Below, one piece after another: positions 32,778-44,000 of a stretch of DNA of 64,000 bases. Below the pieces are notes generated by a model. It ran no database searches and had not been told where the DNA came from. It worked only from the letters and a program-made list of their open reading frames with translations. The translations under genes were made by a program, and so were the position numbers. The DNA is from Entamoeba invadens IP1 (Eukaryota > Evosea > Mastigamoebida > Endamoebidae): contig NW_004440445.1 of the NCBI RefSeq assembly GCF_000330505.1, positions 21,989 to 85,988 on the forward strand. The letters are read 5' to 3'. Each line of letters begins with the position of its first letter. Within the stretch, counting starts at the first letter, position 1.

Positions 32778-33561
32778 ATGTTATTTAAACACACCAAATA
32801 ACAAAAATATTAAAATAATTTTTGTTTTCAAAGGATAATTTTAAAGAATATTTTAAAATGACTGTATTTGTTATTCCACGACAATGGATCAATAAGAAAT
32901 ATGCAAACAAATGTTACTTATAATATTATTAACAGTTATAGTTAAAAATATCAGATAATTTATAATGTATTGTTTATTCAATTGATTTTGTAACGAATTG
33001 TGTTTTGTGTTTTTAAATAGGTTTTTGTTTAAATTGTAAAAATACATACAGTAAGGTTACCCCGTTTTGTTCAATTGTTTTAATAATGCAAGACATTATA
33101 GTTATTTTTAATTTATGAATACTATTTTAACAAATTAAATGCAAAAAACATTTTTCGTGTTTTATTTGAATATTGCTAAACACTAAAATGGTTTAATTTA
33201 ATTAAAAGTACTAATTAAATCTTACATAAAACAAAGTCACTTGCTACAAACAAAAAAGTTTGTGATAAACAAAGAAAATACTTGACATAATTTTGAATTA
33301 ACACGATTATTGAGTTGATATTTCAAGATTTGTGATGGATAAATTTATAGTTTAAAATTGCACTATTTTAAACAACAATGTGCAAAACCAATTTATAATC
33401 AAAAATTATCATTTTTTAATCCTTATATCCCGAAAAAACATTTGAATATCCAATAAATATCGTAAATCAACATTAAATAATTGTGTGAAATAACACACAA
33501 ATTTCTAGTTATTTTTAAAATAAAAATTCAAAAAATAAATAATTACTTATTACTATAAATA

Positions 33562-34044
33562 ACTTTGCCGCATTGCATTTGATTTGACGAAAAAATGCAA
33601 AAATCTGCTTCATCATCAGAACTCGAAAAATAAAACAAAATTTCAAACAATGAAGTCATCACCATTGGAAACGAGAGCTTCAGATGCCCAGAAGCACTCT
33701 TCCAGCCATCATTCCTTGGTATGGAAGCATCAGGTATCCACGAGACAACTTACAACTCAATCATGAAGTGCGATGTCGATATCAGAAAAGACTTGTACGG
33801 AAACATCGTCTTGTCTGGTGGAACATCTATGTACCCAGGCATCAACGACAGACTTGAAAAGGAGATGGTTGCTCTTGCACCACCAACAATGAAGATCAAA
33901 GTCATTGCACCACCAGAGAGAAAGTACTCCGTCTGGATTGGAGGCTCAATTCTTGCTTCATTATCCACATTCCAGAACATGTGGATCACCAAGGAAGAGT
34001 ACGACGAGTCTGGCCCAGCCATCGTCCACAGAAAGTGCTTCTAA
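33562..34044 (+). pseudogene. 3' fragment of an actin gene
   Basis: The frame ending at 34044 encodes the C-terminal part of actin almost unchanged: [85 protein letters not shown]. Upstream, degraded actin sequence continues back to about 33562 (ASSSELEK, then a stop at 33631) with frameshifts. About 150 of the usual 375 or so residues remain; the ATP-binding N-terminal half is missing. The codon use and GC content stand out sharply from the surroundings, as in highly expressed Entamoeba genes. Truncation at the 5' side points to partial duplication or retro-insertion. Confidence 0.9.
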
Positions 34045-34601
34045 AACTTTTTGTTATTATTTTTGTTTATAATTAATCAACTCGAAACACAAAAATGTAA
34101 CATTATGATATTATTAAAACACTGTTTTAAAAGTTAAAAATATAAACAAGAAAAAAAATATTACATTTTGTTTATATGTTTTTTTTGAAAGTATTCTTTT
34201 GTTGTTTGTGATTTTGTCTTTCTTACCTGTTATCTTTTTTTCAGCTAACACATCCAATATCACATTTGTTTCAATGTCAAACGTAAATTCGACTTGTTGC
34301 ACACAACGTAATGCTGGTAGTATTACACATCCCTTCCACTTCTTTATAATCAATTGTGTATCCTGACATCAGTTCATTTTTTATAGCGATGACAAGGTAC
34401 AGTCAATTTTGATTTTGAAAATGAGTAATATATTTTTGTGGTTTTATGTTTTTCATCAAAATAGATTTTTTTGATTTTTTAACCTTCAATGACCACTTTC
34501 TGAAAAAACAATCCAAACTACTACTGTTTTCCTGTAAATTTACTTGTTAAAATACTAACCAATTATTAATTATTAAACATAAATTAATAAAAATATATTA
34601 A

Positions 34602-34869
34602 CCTTACGATTCTGTTACTGTTTTAAATAAAACACAAATTTTATTTTTTGAACTTAATATGATATACAAAAACTTACCTTATGGCGACTCTTTTGAAATG
34701 TAAACAGTAAACAAACCAATCGCGCAAACAATAATTTATTGGTTTTCCTTTTTTCTTCAATTTTTGGAAATGTTTTAATTAAAACACCAATGGTATTGGC
34801 GTTTTCATCAACAAAACATTTTTTTTCCAAAAAAATGTTTTATAAAAGAAAAAAAAAAGAATCCTAAGG
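34602..34869. mobile_element. Short TTAA-flanked MITE, piggyBac-like
   Basis: 268 bp with 11-bp inverted ends CCTTACGATTC and GAATCCTAAGG (one mismatch). It is flanked by TTAA at 34598-34601 and 34870-34873. It lies between the actin fragment and the lysozyme gene. In AT-rich DNA this could be chance, hence modest confidence. Confidence 0.45.
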
Positions 34870-34940
34870 TTAAATACTCGTGACAACCACTTTTTCTTGC
34901 ATCAGTATAATTTAAAATAAATCCAAAATAGAAAAATGAA

Positions 34941-35576
34941 TTAAAGAATATTATTTCTTTTGTACTCAAACTTGTAACTTCCACACATAGTCTGACTTGT
35001 GTAATAACTCATGTTGGGTGTTGTCCACCATCCATACTTTTCAAAAGTTTTTCCAGTTTGTGTATTATCCCACAATAAAATTTCATTAGATCTGTCGTAT
35101 GTGAAAGTGTTTGTAAACGTTTTATTCCAAAAGTCTTTAGTTACTCTGACACCGACTTTGGGGTAGTATTTGAGTAACAAATCAAGTTCATGTCTTAAAG
35201 AATCTTCGTTTAAAGTTTGAATGGTATACCACCCTTGTCCATCAATATCAAGCCACATGATATTAAACTGAACATTGTTGGTGTTGATGATTGTATTCAT
35301 CTGCTCAACAAGAGCATCAAAAGTGCCAATAAGTGGGCCAAGAGTGAAAAACAGATCGAATTGTGATGTAGTGAAACCTGCGGCGTGGGCGTTGGCGGCA
35401 TATTGATAAAAATTGGTGTTGATTTGGTTGTTGTATGTAAAAACATCCAACATGTGGAAGTCAGACCACCCATTTGATTTGTAACAGGCATATGTAGAGA
35501 CTTCACCTCCACTGGTATATGTGCCATAATAAGTCGCCTGTGCCGATGATAAGAATAAAATGAGAAATACCAACAT
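34941..35576 (-). CDS. Secreted lysozyme, GH25-like (Entamoeba type)
   Basis: 211 residues. ATG at 35576 gives a signal peptide (MLVFLILFLSSAQA) with likely cleavage before TYYGTYTSGG. Then WSDFHMLDVFTYNN, FDLFFTLGPLIGTFDAL, IMWLDIDGQGWY, NEILLWDNTQTGKTFEKYGW and a final CGSYKFEYKRN. This is the layout of Entamoeba and nematode lysozymes of the GH25 (Chalaropsis-type) fold, about 205-215 residues long. The enzyme cleaves bacterial peptidoglycan, probably to digest engulfed bacteria or after secretion. The strand ending LDID replaces the DxE pair of bacterial GH25 enzymes, an Asp in place of the usual Glu. Single exon and intact. Confidence 0.85.
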   Translation of the reverse strand: MLVFLILFLSSAQATYYGTYTSGGEVSTYACYKSNGWSDFHMLDVFTYNNQINTNFYQYAANAHAAGFTTSQFDLFFTLGPLIGTFDALVEQMNTIINTNNVQFNIMWLDIDGQGWYTIQTLNEDSLRHELDLLLKYYPKVGVRVTKDFWNKTFTNTFTYDRSNEILLWDNTQTGKTFEKYGWWTTPNMSYYTSQTMCGSYKFEYKRNNIL

Positions 35577-36056
35577 TGTGATTTTTGAGATTTAACAATT
35601 ATTAATATATCCATTATCCTTGCTTTATTATTAATTTAATCTTCTAAATCAATAAAAATTGGATGAAGAAAAATACTTTAGAGTAATAATAAATCATTTT
35701 ACAATATGTTTAACTATTAATACTTTTAAAATGAATAAACAGTTAGACCTTAAAATAACAAAAAAAGTAATTAGAACATGTTAGTTTTAAATAATAAAAT
35801 TATATTATAATTTAAAGTCTCGATTATTTAAGACAACTTGATTTTTCGTTGGAATTATTAATGTGTTAAGTGAAGACATTTTTTATAAAATAAAAATAAA
35901 ATTATATTATTAATTGTAATAATAAAAAGGTACTATTTTTATGAAAAATAACAATATAACAAATTATAAAAAATGATACTTATTTGTTTACTTTTAAATA
36001 ATTTGAACCAAAGTCGATAAAAAATTAAGTTTTCAATTACAATAATTTATTTACAA
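35577..36056. other. AT-rich spacer
   Basis: Upstream region of the lysozyme gene up to the second PIF-like transposon. No gene seen. Confidence 0.6.
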
Positions 36057-37972
36057 TAGACCAAAGGCTAAGTGATATGAATTATTTCTTTAATAATAAA
36101 CTATAAACTAAGAATTAAAAATAATAATATATAACATTATTTTATGTAAAATAGTAAGTCATACTGTTTGTGATCAAAACTCAGCTAATAAAACGCCGAA
36201 AAATCAAATAAAATCAATTGAAAATCAATTTATCTAAAAATAAATAAATACGTATTGGTTCTAAAATATATCAAATAAACACATATTTTAAACATCCACG
36301 TATTGTTTATTTTTTCGATTTTATAGATAATTTAAAGAAAACATAAATACTTTTTATTCACAATTAAATACAATGTCGTTACCATCATCTCGACGTTCTC
36401 CGAGAAATAGTCATAGTAGAATTGTAGAAACCGAAATCGAACGATTAAATCAGAAAACACAAGAAGCTATCCAACAACCCATTCAACAGCATTCTGAACA
36501 TCAAAGATTTTTCTTTGAGTACATGGTAGATACACATGGAGGGTTTGACTCGTTGTTCAGATTTTTGGGTTTGAATCCTTTAGTATTTCTCGCTATCATA
36601 CCAGTCGTTAGTGATATCTATACTGCAAGAAGAGGTAGGAAAAGTTTTTTCTACAATCCAGATGACAGATTGTTGTTGTTTTATCTATTTTTTCGTTACA
36701 ACAAAATTGTACTTATTAGAAATCTTTGCATTCATTATATAAAAACAAACGAACAAATTGTTAGGGAAGTGTACGAAAGTGCTAAGCTGTTTAAAGTTGT
36801 CATGAAAGATTCGTTTATCATATTTAATAATGAAAATTTACAAGGAACAAATTTAAGTGCTATTGTTGATTGTACAATAACGCCAACAAACGCTCCAAGT
36901 GGAAGTTTTTCTTCTAAGATGTCGTTCTACAGTGGTAAGTACAAGACGTATTGTATTAAAATTGAAGTTGTTGTTAACTCTGTTACTGGGACTGCATGTT
37001 ATGTTTCAGAAGGAGAACCAGGTGCTTCTCATGACACGAGATTGTAAAAAAACTTCTGATGATATTAACACCACGCTCAATGGTACTAAACTCATTGGCG
37101 ACAAAGGTTATAAAGGAATTCAGTCGCTTATCCCCAATGGTTTTGTTCCAACAGAGTCTCCACTTTTGGAAAACAGATGTCTGGTTGAACGTTACTTTGG
37201 ACGTCTCAAAACTGTTTATGCATTTGCCAGAGAGAAATACAACAAAGATACTGTAATATACGATGATCTAATATCTTTATATTGTTGTTTCTGTAACGTG
37301 GATATTGGAATAAACCCGCTTATCAACGTAGATCAGACAAATTATATAAATATTTTAGCAAATTTTGTGAATAAAATTGATGAAAGAAGAAAAAAGCACA
37401 GAGACAGCAACAGAGTTTATCGAAGAAGACAACAAGCTCAAATTTTTGCATTAGAAGAAGCAGAAAATCGGTCTCATTTATTTGAAGATGATCGTTATGA
37501 TGGAGAAACAATATATACATCAGGTCAAATTGATGGCGATGAGACCGGGACGGAACCTTAACAATAAATGAACTGTTTTTGTTATTACAATTCGAATAAT
37601 TTACTTAAAATAACGGGAATATTAAATGATCATGGGGTTATCATATTAAATTAAATAGATATCTAATTAATTGTTACAAAGTGAATAAGATCTAATCGTC
37701 TTAAGAAAAAACAAAACACAAACAAAATAAAAAGATTAAACTTAAAATAACATAACAATTGAATATAAACTAAATATAATTTATGTTTTTGGAAATGAAC
37801 TAATAGAATACTACTTATATTCGGGATATAACATTAACTTACAATTATTATTTATTCATTTTATTTAAATCTAGTCGATATGTTTGTTGCATTTAATATA
37901 AGGTTTCGATATTTAAGATATCTATTACTACATAAATAATGTAGAATATATAATATTAGCCTTTGGTCTAAT
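36057..37972. mobile_element. Second PIF/IS5-superfamily transposon, nearly intact
   Basis: Bounded by perfect 14-bp inverted repeats TAGACCAAAGGCTA (36057-36070) and TAGCCTTTGGTCTA (37959-37972). The terminal TA could instead be a TA target duplication around GACCAAAGGCTA ends. The element is 1916 bp and carries a DDE_Tnp_4-type transposase with one frameshift. Its ends do not match those of the element at 2917-5520, so it is a different family. Confidence 0.8.
36373..37561 (+). pseudogene. PIF/DDE_Tnp_4-like transposase with one frameshift
   Basis: The first frame (36373-37047, 224 residues) starts MSLPSSRRSPRNS. It carries a helix-turn-helix-like region (FRYNKIVLIRNLCIHYIK), the first catalytic Asp at residue 166 (AIVDCTITPT), and GEPGASHDTRL. 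The frame shifts near 37040. The second frame runs to 37561 with LIGDKGYKG (second Asp) and RCLVERYFGRLK (catalytic Glu). It ends in a basic then acidic tail (DERRKKHRDSNRVYRRRQQ). All three catalytic residues survive, so only the single indel disables it. A sequencing error cannot be excluded. Confidence 0.85.
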
Positions 37973-38010
37973 ATCAACAAAAAGACCAAAAATAAACAAA
38001 AAGAAATTAT

Positions 38011-41000
38011 TTAGTCTTTCTTTGAGCCAGAATTGCTTCCTGATCCAGATTCCGACGTCTTGTCAAGTACACTTGTTGTCTTCTGATCATTTGCAAGTGG
38101 AACTTCAAAAGGTACTGGAGCTAAAACGATTTCCTTTTTAACTTCATTTGTGGGTTCAATTGGCTTGTTATCTTGGTTTTTGATTTCTTCGTCTTGTTTC
38201 TTTTCATCAACATCAATCTCTTCACCTTCTTCAAAGACTTTCATGTTCCTTTTTCTGACAATATAAACGTGGACGACATAAGCAATCAAAAGTGCAACAA
38301 TGACAGCAAGTACCAACACAAAGATAATAATGACGGCTATCATGTACATTGGGAACTCAAACTTCTCCACAACACGGGCCATTCGATCTTCTGGACACGT
38401 GATCTGTTCATTAGGCAAGTCGGTCAATACAACACCATTGCACGCTTCTTTGAATGAAAATGTTCCACTTTTGAGTTGTGTTTTCACACTTCCACCTGGT
38501 GTTGTCGAGTCTTCTGTGAACTCAAAGTTTGCTGTGTTTATTGGAGACAACACACGAAGAACAGTGAAGATCTTTCCACTTGACCCACTTGGTATCGTGA
38601 CTTTGTAGTGTGCATTTGTGATAGACAATGTGTCACCAAGTGCGTCGTCATCAACTGAAATTAAAGCGGGTTGTCCAGCTTCGACTTTTACGTTGAAATT
38701 GGTCTTATCATCGAATATGATTTTCGAAGAATAGATGTCGAGTCTCCCACTCGCAGCGACTGTGATTGTTCTTCCATTAAAGTTGCCTGTTGTTTCCTTT
38801 TCAAGTAAAATTGAACCAGTTGAAATAGATAAATCGACATTTGTGATACTTTTTGTTGTCAACGAGTGCGTCTTCACATCAATTGTTCCTGAATTTTCTA
38901 ATCCATTGATTATTGGGACCTTCATTGGTTTCGTGAATGAGATAATTCCCTTCTTTTCCATTGTTACCATTTCTATATTCGAATTTATCACTTTGACTTC
39001 AGTGGTTCCACCAAGCGAAATCAACTCACTGATGTTTGCAGATGTTCCTTCCAACAATCCGTTTGTCGTGTAATACTTTGCAAAAGTGATGTTGGTAACT
39101 TCATAGTTAACTGTGTTGACCACTGATTCAGTATTGACAATACACGTCTCTCCATTGCATGGGCACTGACTTCTCTTCCATTTCGTTTCAGATGAGACTT
39201 TACCAGAGAACTCTGACGTCAGATCGCATGACAATTCCGGAATTGCAGTTTTGTCCAAGACGGCATTTGACTGTCCAACAATGAGTGCGTAGTTCTGATC
39301 ATCAATAACATTCTTTGTACTAAATTCGGTTGTTGTTATATGTGAAACATCATTGTTCAATATGAAAGTAACATTCTTATTGCTTGGATCTTTGTCTTTG
39401 TACATCACTGTTGCCTTATTGATAATCACTTCTCCAATCACTTCAAAGTTAAACACGACATTCGGATAATTCTTTGTGACTTTTCCAATGTAATCAGCGT
39501 CAAGAGTGACAGTACACTCATCAAGTGTCATTTTGTTATATGTTGCATCAAACTTGTTAGTGATTTGGTCTTTAGTAGTTGGGCCTTGAATTGTAAAGTA
39601 TGCATTTTCCAGTAAATTGATTTTCGCGTCTTTTCCAAAGTAAATTTGTCGAGTGACACTTGGAACATTAGTGAGATTGGTATCAAATTCGAACCCGGAT
39701 TGTGACGTTGGTAGAGTGACTTCCGAGTTGATATTTAAAGTTGCTCCATTGATGACATACAGTTCTTGTGTTGTCAGTGCATTTGCTTTAATTGTGAGAA
39801 TAGAACTTGACTGAGTCAGTCTAATTGAATCGATTGTAATGTCTGCACTTGAGTCAATTGTGATTGTACCTGCTCCATTTTCTCCTTCATCGGTTATTTG
39901 GTATATATTAAGTGATTTCGTTGCTCTTATATTTATGTTTTGACTCATTTTCATCACAAAGAATTTGAACAACTTGTTGATCACCAAAGTGTTTGTTGTT
40001 GGAATTGTAATTTTATTAAACAACGCCGTTGATGTTTGTGAAGGTTCAAACACACAGTCTGTGTTTTCGGTTATCGGGCACGCAAGAGAACAGTCTTGTT
40101 TAATCTCAGGGTTGTATGTACAATAACAAATTGCTCGTGAATCTCCTTTGATTGTGTCGCATTCTATATTTTCACATTTGTGTTCTGCTTCACCACTTCC
40201 ACACAAATCAAGTTTTGAAAAACTACAGTCGTAGTATTCCATTGTGGTTTGAGAATTAAAAACAACTTTTCCTTTCCAAACAAGTTCGGGTACAGTAATC
40301 ACTATTGTTGAATCCACAAAGGATTTTCTTGTTATGGGGTGGATGCACTCGTTTTTGGCAAGTGAAATAACATCATTGTTTATATTAAAGATGTTTACAT
40401 TCAAAACAGCTTCTGTGTTATCTGCATCAATTAAAATTTGTCCACCATTATAAATCACCTCATCTGTGTCAAAAGAGTCTGACGAATATACAGTAGAATT
40501 CTTTTCCAGTGTCAACAATTTCATAGAAGCATATTGTTTCACTCTCATGATACCTCCATCTTTGACTCGAATCGTTAATGATGTCACTTCAAACGAACTC
40601 AAAGTGATATCTCCACTGATCACTACATTGGCAACCAAATTTTCAATTGTGGTGTTTTCTTTGAGTTCCATGTTCTTCCCAGATAACACCACTCCATATG
40701 AATCTTTATTCAAATTATTTATGATTACGTAACATGGTATTTTTGCTGTTTCGTCTGCACATGATATTTCAACGCTACTTGCAGAAATATTGAACACATA
40801 AATTCCACCATTCTCAACTTTAATCTTCGCACCAGATTTTTTCACATTTACTACGTCATACCCTTTCGTAACTTTAGAGTTATCTTCAAGTTGAATAACA
40901 TCATTTACAGTACTTGGTATAGTTATAATATATCTTTGAATAAAGTTGGTTGTAGTAAGTGATGTTCGTTTACAATCTCCTTCTTTGTTAAAAGTACACA

Positions 41001-44000
41001 AGACGTCGTCTGGGCACTGGAAAGCACTCTGAGTATTTCCATTGTATATCAACGTTTTTGAATCGCAAACCATCGAAATGTTATCAAAATCCTTTGTTGG
41101 TGCTGTCATTGATACAACTGTGTTAATAAGTGGTATATGTGTACTTCTAACACCGGGAACAAATGTAATGGATTTTGTCGATTCTAAGTTGAATTTGTTT
41201 ACATTAATAATCGAATTGGTTGATGTTGTTGCTGCAAAGGTGATTTCATCAACAGATAATTCGACTGTGGGACCAGTTATAGTTTGTTCATTTCCCTTAA
41301 TATTTAAACTCTTTAGATTGTACTTCTGTTGTATGGTGTCAATAAAACTCAGTGAACCCGTCTGTGAAATGTCCACACTTGTTTGCCCTTTCAAAGCCAA
41401 ATTAACAATTTGTGTGTGTGCATTAATATTCAGTGTGCAATCTGGCGCAACTTTAAGGTTATCTGTGTTATTAATCAAATTGAGAATATAAGGACTTGTC
41501 AATGTTACACTTTTATTAATGATAAGATTTTGAATTTCAATTGGTGAAGTCGTAGAAGATTGCAATTTGGCGCCGTCTGGAACTGTAATTTGGTAATATT
41601 TATCCTCCAAAATTCCGTTGATAATTGGGGAAGTCGGACAACTTACATTAGTCAGATCAATTTCAACTGAAGAGTCTGGACAAACTGAAGTAAATTGGTA
41701 AATTCCATTTTCGTGTACATCAATATTACATTCAACAGTGTCAACAGCTGTACATTTTGAAAGAGCAAAAGAACATTCCCCGACATAGATACGATTACTT
41801 TTCATAAGTGAATTTATGTTCTTGCTCAATATGGGCTTCACAGACACACTCAAATAATCAACAATGTATTTGCACACTCCTTCATCTTTTTCAACACCAT
41901 TTTCAATGATGATATTTTCAATGTTTTGCATAATAGTGAAAAGAGCCACATCGGGATATGTGTCTATTACTGTAAGAGTTGCGATGTTAATTGATTCATA
42001 GACATTCATTCGAGTCTTTGAAACTTCGAGATTTGTAACACGAATTGGAGTGTATATATTTGCTGTAATTAAATTAAGTTTAACATTTGAGCAATTCATC
42101 TCCCAAATATCCAACTCAAGATTGTTTAGTTCAATAAACGAGTTTTCGGAATGTAAAAAGACGATATGATTGAAGGTATACGCGCTACTTGTCGAAGAAA
42201 CAACTTTGAGTGTAGAGTCTTTCACTGTTGTATACATTGGCAGTCTTTCTGTGAAAATAAAGCCCGAGTTGCTTTCTTTACTTTCAAGGTAAACACTCTC
42301 TACATTTGCATTAATATCAACATTAATCATTTTATTAACATTTGATGTCACTTTGATAGTTTTTGAATTCAAATCTTTCAGATTGAGAGTACCCAGTGCA
42401 TATTCAGAATTAACAACAACATTTGCAATACAATTCACACCATTTGAATTTACACACCCTTGGGCTGGATCATTTTCAGGGGTTTCAGATGTGTACTTTA
42501 CATCAAAATTAAAGTCATCGCAACTGAACATTGTCGAAGTTCCATGAACAACTTTCTTGTTATTACATTTAAAGAAATTGGTGGATCCAATTTCACCTCC
42601 TTTGATGGGGAATAGTGAATTAATTAGTACGTAATTTGCTGTAGAAACAACATTTTCTACATTTAGAGTAGTGATATTGGAATTGATTTGAATTGTTTTG
42701 TCGAAATCTTTGTTTGAGATAACAAGTTTAAATGTATCAATATTAGAAGTCAAATCGAAAACACCAAAGTTAATGAGTTCGATTGTTGGCACCGATGTTA
42801 TTGGAATTGTTTCCAACGAGTTGTGTATAACATAAGAACAACCTTCTACGTTACCACTTCCTCTCATTATAACTTTTCCTTTAATTGTTTCGTCATTTAC
42901 GCATTTCAAATGTGCAACATTTACAAAAGTGATATCATTGAGTGGAACCAAATTACTCAAATCAAAATTTCCATAGAACGTGGAAACTGTATTAATAACA
43001 ACTTTTGGAGTGAGTTTGACTTCATTTGAACAACTGACTTTAGGAGAATTTATATATATTGTGTGAGTTAATGATTTACAGTTCAAATTTCTGTGGTTAA
43101 CAAATGCTTCATTTGTGTTTATATCAATTTGTGAGTCGGATGTTGTTATACAAATTTGTTCCTCTGTTTTATAATCTGTATGAGATGTTAATATTGATTC
43201 AACTGGTCCACATTTTGTGTAATATTTTGCGTAATGATTGTAATATTTATCAGCAGAAATAGTCCCAGATGTTCCACTCTGTGTTAGATTATTAACAGTT
43301 AATGCTTTGAATGTCTTTGTTATAACATTAAGACTATCAAAAGTCAGGGTTGCTTTCACTGAAAGTGATCCCGTTGTCAACGTTAACATTTTAGTCACTG
43401 TCATATCCGAATCAACAATAACATCACCATTAATAATTACACTTTCTGAAGAAGTGATGGAAACCAAATGTGATGAAGCCAAATTCAAAATTCCTTCAGA
43501 TTTAACAATTGTGACATCATTTAGTACTGCCAGATTTGAATCGTTGCTGATTTCCAAAACACAATTTGTAGCTTGTATTTGGAACTTTGGTGGTTCTGTT
43601 ATTATAAATTTGTTTGATTTGTTTTTACCTACCAAAATGAGTTTGGTTACACCCGGTTTAATTGTTCCAATTGTACATGTCGAAGCAGCACAGATTACAG
43701 AGTCATAATTTTTTGATATATCAGATGATGTATCACTTTCAATTGAAAGTTTGCATATCGTTGTTGGTGATAAACAGTTGGCAGTTGCGTTGTCGATTTT
43801 ATTTACTTCTTCGTATCCATTTGCTGTACAAATTTGGGTTGTTGAAGAGACTGCCCCCAACACAACTAGATTCTTACACATCACCTGAATTCCATTTGTA
43901 TCTCCAGTAATCTGTGAAGTCACCAAACTGGAATTTGTCAAGTTTGCAATAACAATTGGATAGACAAGTATGTTCGTATAATCAGACTTAAGAATGTTTG

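Larger units (their letters stand above)
29251..33560. other. Gene-poor repeat zone
   Basis: About 4.3 kb of AT-rich DNA with nested small inverted repeats and a piggyBac-like non-autonomous element (listed separately). Its only coding-like trace is a minus-strand fragment at 30806-31045. The ORFs at 31577-31795 and 31876-32106 are Phe/Leu/Lys-rich and look like chance. From 32107 to 33560 I see only simple repeats. Confidence 0.5.
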
